This document shows positions 6,651-8,985 of a stretch of 8,985 bases of DNA, piece after piece. Made by a program: the position numbers and the translations under genes. The stretch comes from an uncultured Oscillospiraceae bacterium (GTDB lineage Bacteria; Bacillota; Clostridia; Oscillospirales; Ruminococcaceae), in contig URGQ01000052.1 of assembly GCA_900547385.1 (NCBI GenBank), forward strand, positions 1-8,985. Reading direction: 5' to 3'. Numbering within the stretch: the first letter of the stretch is position 1; each line of letters begins with the position of its first letter. The notes below the pieces were generated by a model. That model did not search any database. It saw only the letters and a list, made by a program, of their open reading frames with translations, and was not told the DNA's origin.

Positions 6651-6679
6651 TTGACATTATAATGGAACAGTGCTATGCT
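6651..6679 (+). promoter_or_regulatory. Strong promoter of the micropeptide/membrane protein/XRE operon
   Basis: A perfect TTGACA (6651-6656) is followed by a 17-nt spacer and TATGCT (6674-6679), with the TG extension at 6671-6672. This is the strongest promoter in the window. It drives the three + strand genes from 6706 to 7525; the transcript should begin near 6686, leaving a leader of about 20 nt. Confidence 0.82.
6655..6664. promoter_or_regulatory. Candidate operator for the XRE regulator
   Basis: CATTATAATG is a perfect 10-bp palindrome overlapping the end of the -35 box and the start of the spacer. Its place in the promoter of an operon whose last gene is a small XRE regulator suggests autoregulation. 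A 10-bp palindrome of simple AT composition can occur by chance, so support is modest. Confidence 0.35.
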
Positions 6680-6705
6680 GAAAGCAGAAAGCGAGGCGAG
6701 GAGCA

Positions 6706-6804
6706 ATGGATGCTTTTCTGCAAAGCCCATGGGCGCCGCTGCTGCTGACAGTAGTCGTTTGGGGTGTAGTACAGCTGATAAAGGCTCTGTTGGATCGCAA
6801 ATAA
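6706..6804 (+). CDS. 32-residue single-helix membrane peptide
   Basis: This short gene encodes MDAFLQSPWAPLLLTVVVWG followed by a second part ending in ALLDRK, 32 residues in total. One hydrophobic helix spans about residues 9-25 and is followed by a short tail with basic residues (K26, R31, K32), so the C-terminus is probably cytoplasmic. A GAGG/GAGGAG ribosome binding site lies at 6698-6703, with short spacing. It begins about 20 nt after the expected transcript start of a near-consensus promoter, and its stop is 12 nt before the RBS-bearing start of the next membrane protein. I do not recognise the family. It could be a subunit of the neighbouring membrane protein or a small toxin-like peptide; neither is proven. 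Being translated at all is inferred from the RBS, promoter and operon placement. Confidence 0.6.
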   Translation: MDAFLQSPWAPLLLTVVVWGVVQLIKALLDRK

Positions 6805-6816
6805 GGGGGCGCGGAT

Positions 6817-7323
6817 ATGGACTTTGTATTTTTGGGTTTTATGGCGGCGATGGCAGTCGCCGGCTTGGTGGTCGGCAAGCTGGCGGGGAAAAAGCTCGGC
6901 AAAGCCGAATTTGATGAGCGGCAGCAACTGGCCCGCGGCAAAGCCTACAAGGCAGGCTTTTATACCCTGCTGGTGGGGCTGCTGGCGGTGTACCTCATCC
7001 CGATCTTTACCGAGTGGCAGCCAAAGGATACAGCCCTGCTGCCCTTTGCGGTAATCTGCGTGGGGGTGACGGTCTTTGCCTGTGTTGCCGTTGCCAACGA
7101 TGCCTACCTCGGCATCCGGCAGAACCCGCGCGCCATGCTGCTTGTGATTAGCATCGTGGTGGTGGGCAACCTGACTGCGGGATTTTCCGTTATGGAATCG
7201 GTGGGCTTTGCCGATGGCCTGGCGGTGGAGAACAGCATGAATTTCATCATCGCTGCCATGGGCCTCATCATACTGGTGGCATTGGCCATCCGGCTGCGCA
7301 TGGCTGCCCGGGATGAGGAGTGA
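6817..7323 (+). CDS. Five-helix membrane protein (DUF2178-like), paired with an XRE regulator
   Basis: The 168-residue product has predicted transmembrane helices at about 3-22, 46-64, 72-94, 105-123 and 142-161. A cytoplasmic segment after helix 1 contains FDERQQLARGKAYKAGFYT (32-50); this DERQ...KA-x-FYT pattern is typical of small Firmicute membrane proteins annotated DUF2178 or similar. No catalytic motif is seen and the function is unknown. AAGGGGG at 6803-6809, seven bases before the ATG, overlaps the stop of the 32-residue gene, implying coupled translation. The following XRE gene starts four nt after its stop, and its RBS lies inside this gene's last codons. Such membrane protein/XRE pairs are common in Firmicutes, where the regulator usually controls the operon. 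The family name is tentative; the membrane topology and pairing are clear. Confidence 0.78.
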   Translation: MDFVFLGFMAAMAVAGLVVGKLAGKKLGKAEFDERQQLARGKAYKAGFYTLLVGLLAVYLIPIFTEWQPKDTALLPFAVICVGVTVFACVAVANDAYLGIRQNPRAMLLVISIVVVGNLTAGFSVMESVGFADGLAVENSMNFIIAAMGLIILVALAIRLRMAARDEE

Positions 7324-7327
7324 CGCC

Positions 7328-7525
7328 GTGAAGAACCTGAAGTTAAAAGCGGCCCGGGCGGCGATGGGGCTTTCCCAGCAGGCGCTGGCGGAGCTGTGCG
7401 GCGTTTCACGGCAGACCATCGTGGCCATCGAAAAAGGGGATTACAACCCCACCATCAACCTGTGCCGGCAGATCTGCCGGGTGCTGGGCAAAACACTGGA
7501 TGAGCTGTTCTGGGAGGACGATTAG
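7328..7525 (+). CDS. Small XRE-family (Cro/CI-type) transcriptional regulator
   Basis: The 65-residue protein is essentially one helix-turn-helix domain. The segment LSQQALAELCGVSRQTIVAI (residues 15-34) is the helix-turn-helix itself, followed by EKGDYNPTINLCRQICRVLG, the signature of the short stand-alone YozG-like XRE group. It should bind DNA as a dimer and act as a repressor, most simply of its own operon through the palindrome at 6655-6664. Start choice: GTG at 7328 has a full GAGGAG at 7315-7320 with 7-nt spacing and gives the normal N-terminus. An in-frame ATG at 7313 overlaps that RBS and has none of its own. There is no sensor domain, so any signal must come from a partner such as the membrane protein encoded just upstream. 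The gene is followed by a terminator. Confidence 0.92.
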   Translation: MKNLKLKAARAAMGLSQQALAELCGVSRQTIVAIEKGDYNPTINLCRQICRVLGKTLDELFWEDD

Positions 7526-7583
7526 GGAGAGCCGGAGGACTAAAGCCCCGGCCCGCATGCCTCCATCCTCTCTCCTCAAATTA

Positions 7584-7627
7584 AAAGCACACCTCTCCCA
7601 AAAGGGAAAGGTGTGCTTTGCTTTTTT
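7584..7627. terminator. Bidirectional terminator between the XRE and acetyltransferase genes
   Basis: AAAGCACACCT (7584-7594) pairs with AGGTGTGCTTT (7609-7619), and TCCC/GGGA pairs further inside. Downstream on the + strand is GCTTTTTT (7620-7627); on the - strand the stem is followed by TTAATTT. The two genes converge, so it can serve both. Confidence 0.9.
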
Positions 7628-7634
7628 GTACGGG

Positions 7635-8255
7635 TTACAGCTCCTCGCGGGCCAGTTCCTTCATGCTGTCCGCCTCGGTGATCTTCCGGATCACCCGGCA
7701 GGGGTTGCCCGCCGCCAGGGTCCCGTCGGGGATATCATGGGTCACCACGCTCCCGGCGCCAATGACCACATCGTTGCCAATGGTCACCCCGCCGATGACC
7801 GTCACATTGCACCCGATCCACACATTGTTGCCAATGCGGATGGGCTCGGCGTTTTCGGCAATGGTGGGCAGTCCGTCGTCGCCGCACATCAGCCCCAGCC
7901 GCTCATGGGCGATCAGTGGGTGAGAGGCCGCCATCAGCGAAACATTGGGCGCGATCATCACATTATCTCCAATGTAAACATCCGCGTCATCCAGCACGCA
8001 GAAGTTATAGTTCGCGAAGAAATCCTCCCCGATGTAGGTGTGGATGCCATAGTTGAACTGCACCGGCGTCTGGAAGTAGAACCGCTCCCCGATCTTTCCC
8101 AGAATGGAGCGCATCAGCCCCGGAATGCGCTCATCATACTCATCCAGCGTGTTCACCAGGCGGCAGGTCTCATGCGCCTTGTGCTTGGTATCCCGCAGCT
8201 CCATGGAGTTGGGCCTAAACAGCAGCCCCGCTTTGATTCTCTCGGTTTCCTTCAT
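7635..8255 (-). CDS. maa: Maltose/galactoside-type O-acetyltransferase (left-handed beta-helix)
   Basis: The 206-residue protein belongs to the LacA/Maa/NodL group, which acetylates sugar hydroxyls with acetyl-CoA. The N-terminal 'Mac' helix domain (about 1-60) is followed by the left-handed beta-helix with hexapeptide repeats. The clearest are IGDNVM near 95-100 and those from IGNNVW to IGAGSV (141-169). The catalytic His is H112 in the ASHPL motif, and ANYNF at 81-85 and the C-terminal AAGNPCRVI (181-189) are family signatures. The true sugar is uncertain; proteins labelled maltose acetyltransferase often act on others. The ATG at 8255 has a perfect AAGGAGG at 8269-8263, seven bases upstream; longer in-frame starts would cross the promoter and operator. 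It is monocistronic and probably under carbon catabolite or LacI-type control through the palindrome at 8281-8296. Confidence 0.92.
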   Translation of the reverse strand: MKETERIKAGLLFRPNSMELRDTKHKAHETCRLVNTLDEYDERIPGLMRSILGKIGERFYFQTPVQFNYGIHTYIGEDFFANYNFCVLDDADVYIGDNVMIAPNVSLMAASHPLIAHERLGLMCGDDGLPTIAENAEPIRIGNNVWIGCNVTVIGGVTIGNDVVIGAGSVVTHDIPDGTLAAGNPCRVIRKITEADSMKELAREEL

Positions 8256-8280
8256 GTCGTTTCCTCCTTTAATTTCGGTG

Positions 8281-8296
8281 ATGTAACCGGTTACAT
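8281..8296. promoter_or_regulatory. Perfect cre / LacI-family operator upstream of maa
   Basis: ATGTAACCGGTTACAT is a perfect 16-bp palindrome. Its inner 14 bases fit every position of the catabolite responsive element consensus TGWAANCGNTNWCA. It begins about three bases after the expected maa transcription start (near 8299 on the - strand), a classic repression position. CcpA or a dedicated LacI/GalR regulator could bind; no such regulator is encoded in the window. Confidence 0.75.
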
Positions 8297-8305
8297 TTTG
8301 ATTAT

Positions 8306-8334
8306 AATATACCATGCCGCTCCCTTGCTGTCCA
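8306..8334 (-). promoter_or_regulatory. Promoter of maa
   Basis: On the - strand TGGACA (8334-8329) is followed by a 17-nt spacer and TATATT (8311-8306), with the TG extension at 8314-8313. The predicted start near 8299 lies immediately before the cre-like palindrome. A second TATAAT at 8306-8301 has no -35 at a usable distance. Confidence 0.7.
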
Positions 8335-8362
8335 GTGTTTTCTGCCGCTTTCGCAAAAAATC

Positions 8363-8391
8363 TTGACATCCCGCCCGACAATTTGTACTCT
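8363..8391 (+). promoter_or_regulatory. Promoter of the interrupted sigma factor gene
   Basis: A perfect TTGACA (8363-8368) is followed by a 17-nt spacer and TACTCT (8386-8391). It leads to a reading frame at 8430 with an AGGAAG-type RBS (8417-8422). It is divergent from the maa promoter, 28 nt apart. Confidence 0.55.
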
Positions 8392-8429
8392 TAGGTCGTA
8401 TCATTATAGGAGTAAAAGGAAGTGAAGCC

Positions 8430-8624
8430 ATGCCGCCCGATTTCGAAGCCTTCTATCTGCGGCACTGCCGGGCTATCTACCGGGTCTGCTTTGCCTTTCT
8501 CAAAAATGCCTCCCCTGTGCAAGGGGAGCTGTTAGCCGTAAGGCTGACTGAGGGATTGATGGAACAAACCATGCCCAGCTTCATCTCGCCTATCGGCGTC
8601 GCGGAGTCTTTTGCAAAGGCGTAA
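8430..8624 (+). pseudogene. 5' fragment of an ECF-type sigma-70 factor, interrupted by a palindromic repeat
   Basis: The frame opens with FEAFYLRHCRAIYRVCFAFL (residues 5-24), which has the spacing and residues of sigma-70 region 2.1 in ECF sigma factors (F-x-x-F/L-Y-x-x-x...I/V-Y-R...F-x-x-L). In an intact protein this would continue into the acidic D-A-E-D-A-V-Q-type region 2.2. Instead, from about residue 27 (8508) the translation follows a palindromic repeat and stops at 8624 after 64 codons. No region 2.2, 2.4 or 4 is visible downstream in the window. The promoter and the RBS are both well formed, so the gene was probably functional before the insertion. The rest might lie beyond the window edge or be lost. 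An alternative is a short sequence that resembles region 2.1 by chance, which I think unlikely. Confidence 0.6.
8508..8560 (+). repeat. Palindromic repeat inserted in the sigma fragment
   Basis: Two consecutive hairpins, CTCCCC (8510-8515)/GGGGAG (8523-8528) around TGTGCAA and GTTAGCC (8531-8537)/GGCTGAC (8542-8548) around GTAA, are followed by TGAGGGATTG (8549-8558). This arrangement closely resembles a short dispersed palindromic repeat I recall from Faecalibacterium and related genomes; that match is from memory and untested. Only one arm of the element seems present. It interrupts the sigma reading frame at about codon 27. Confidence 0.6.
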
Positions 8625-8635
8625 CCTATACGCCT
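8617..8635. repeat. Short hairpin at the end of the interrupted frame
   Basis: AGGCGTA (8617-8623) pairs with TACGCCT (8629-8635) around a five-base loop. It contains the stop codon that ends the interrupted sigma frame and opens the gene-free region that runs to 8985. A direct repeat CGCCTATC also occurs at 8587-8594 and 8631-8638. Confidence 0.5.
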
Positions 8636-8719
8636 ATCCGGCGGGGGCCAGTTTGTAGTCGCCTTCGGCGGGGCATTGATTTTGCAGGGTGTAAAGCCTG
8701 TACGGCTCGCCGCCGGGGC

Positions 8720-8745
8720 GTTCCTTTTGTGCGTACAAAAGGAAC
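8720..8745. repeat. 11-bp perfect hairpin
   Basis: GTTCCTTTTGT (8720-8730) pairs perfectly with ACAAAAGGAAC (8735-8745) around a GCGT loop. It is the first of the long hairpins in the gene-free stretch 8625-8985, in which I see no convincing coding region. Confidence 0.65.
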
Positions 8746-8754
8746 CAAAATACG

Positions 8755-8783
8755 GTCAAGGGGGACCGAGCTTCCCCCTTGAC
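8755..8783. repeat. 11-bp perfect hairpin
   Basis: GTCAAGGGGGA (8755-8765) pairs perfectly with TCCCCCTTGAC (8773-8783) around a 7-base loop. It starts nine bases after the previous hairpin ends, and no T run follows, so it is not a normal terminator. Confidence 0.65.
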
Positions 8784-8788
8784 AAACC

Positions 8789-8878
8789 CCTTTGACGCTT
8801 AGCTGTGCTGGATACGGATTTAGATTTTTGGGGGGCGAAAAATCCAAATCCGTACTGCGCACAGATGCGCTTCAAAGG
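8789..8878. repeat. Long (about 90-nt) imperfect palindrome
   Basis: The core is a 17-bp stem (8813-8829 with 8838-8854) with a single A-C mismatch and a G-rich 8-base loop. It is extended by CTGTGC (8803-8808)/GCACAG (8859-8864) and then CCTTTGA (8789-8795)/TCAAAGG (8872-8878), separated by small internal loops. It could form a long hairpin in RNA or a cruciform in DNA. Confidence 0.65.
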
Positions 8879-8910
8879 TAGCCTGCGGCAGCATCTGCCC
8901 CCTCCGCCTT

Positions 8911-8963
8911 GCGGTACCCGAAAAGAACTTCGCGCTGCTCGCTTGCTCGTTCTTTTCGACCGC
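8911..8963. repeat. Two-segment hairpin near the window edge
   Basis: CGAAAAGAAC (8919-8928) pairs perfectly with GTTCTTTTCG (8949-8958). The stem continues, after a three-base bulge on one side, with GCGGT (8911-8915)/ACCGC (8959-8963). The 20-base loop is itself GC-rich. The element may extend past the window end. Confidence 0.6.
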
Positions 8964-8985
8964 TGCGGGTGCTCCGCCTCGCTGC

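Noticed and set aside
6425..6662. Two overlapping short open frames on the + strand in the MATE/XRE gap
   Set aside because: They read through the MATE promoter and the palindromic element, end in the operon promoter region, and have no RBS.
7500..8366. A 288-codon open frame on the + strand opposite maa
   Set aside because: It is a shadow of the acetyltransferase, crosses the terminator at 7584-7627 and the operator, and has no RBS or recognisable domain.
8626..8862. A 78-codon open frame on the - strand in the hairpin region
   Set aside because: It runs through several hairpin stems and has no RBS of note. Similar hypothetical proteins arise in many genomes by translating dispersed repeats, so I treat it as part of the repeat region.

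Overview
The window looks like a GC-rich chromosomal segment from a gut-type Clostridia bacterium, most likely Oscillospiraceae/Ruminococcaceae (Faecalibacterium, Subdoligranulum or Gemmiger relatives). The basis is strong AGGAGG-type ribosome binding sites, an operon carrying rimI and tsaD, a GTP-type PEP carboxykinase in a Firmicute-like context, and GC-rich palindromic intergenic repeats resembling those I recall from these genomes. The taxonomic call is inference from style; no rRNA or other marker is present.

Left part (58-4299, + strand): rimI, a 75-residue membrane protein of unknown function, and tsaD form a tight operon for protein N-acetylation and tRNA t6A modification. It is followed by a weak terminator, then pckG (GTP-dependent PEP carboxykinase) with its own promoter and a strong terminator, then a two-helix YcxB-like membrane protein. 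Coding frames from codon 196 to 3711 contain no TTA, CTA or TCA codon, which creates a spurious antisense open frame of more than 1100 codons.

Middle part (4300-7627): a DUF2798-type membrane protein with its own extended -10 promoter converges through a shared bidirectional terminator on a MATE-family efflux gene on the - strand. The 322-nt gap upstream of the MATE gene holds its promoter, a compact cloverleaf-forming palindromic element (6480-6560), and a divergent near-consensus promoter. That promoter drives a three-gene operon: a 32-residue single-helix peptide, a five-helix membrane protein and a 65-residue XRE-type regulator, which is probably autoregulated.

Right part (7635-8985): a maltose/galactoside-type O-acetyltransferase on the - strand is controlled by an extended -10 promoter with a perfect 16-bp cre/LacI-type palindrome just downstream of the expected transcription start. 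Divergent from it, a well-formed promoter and RBS lead into the first ~27 codons of an ECF-type sigma factor. That gene runs into a palindromic repeat (from about 8508) and then a roughly 360-nt chain of long hairpins with no convincing gene, reaching the window edge. The most unusual features are this interrupted sigma gene with its hairpin mosaic, the cloverleaf element, and the unannotated-size membrane peptide leading the XRE operon. I did not find evidence of a defence system, CRISPR array, transposase, tRNA or rRNA.
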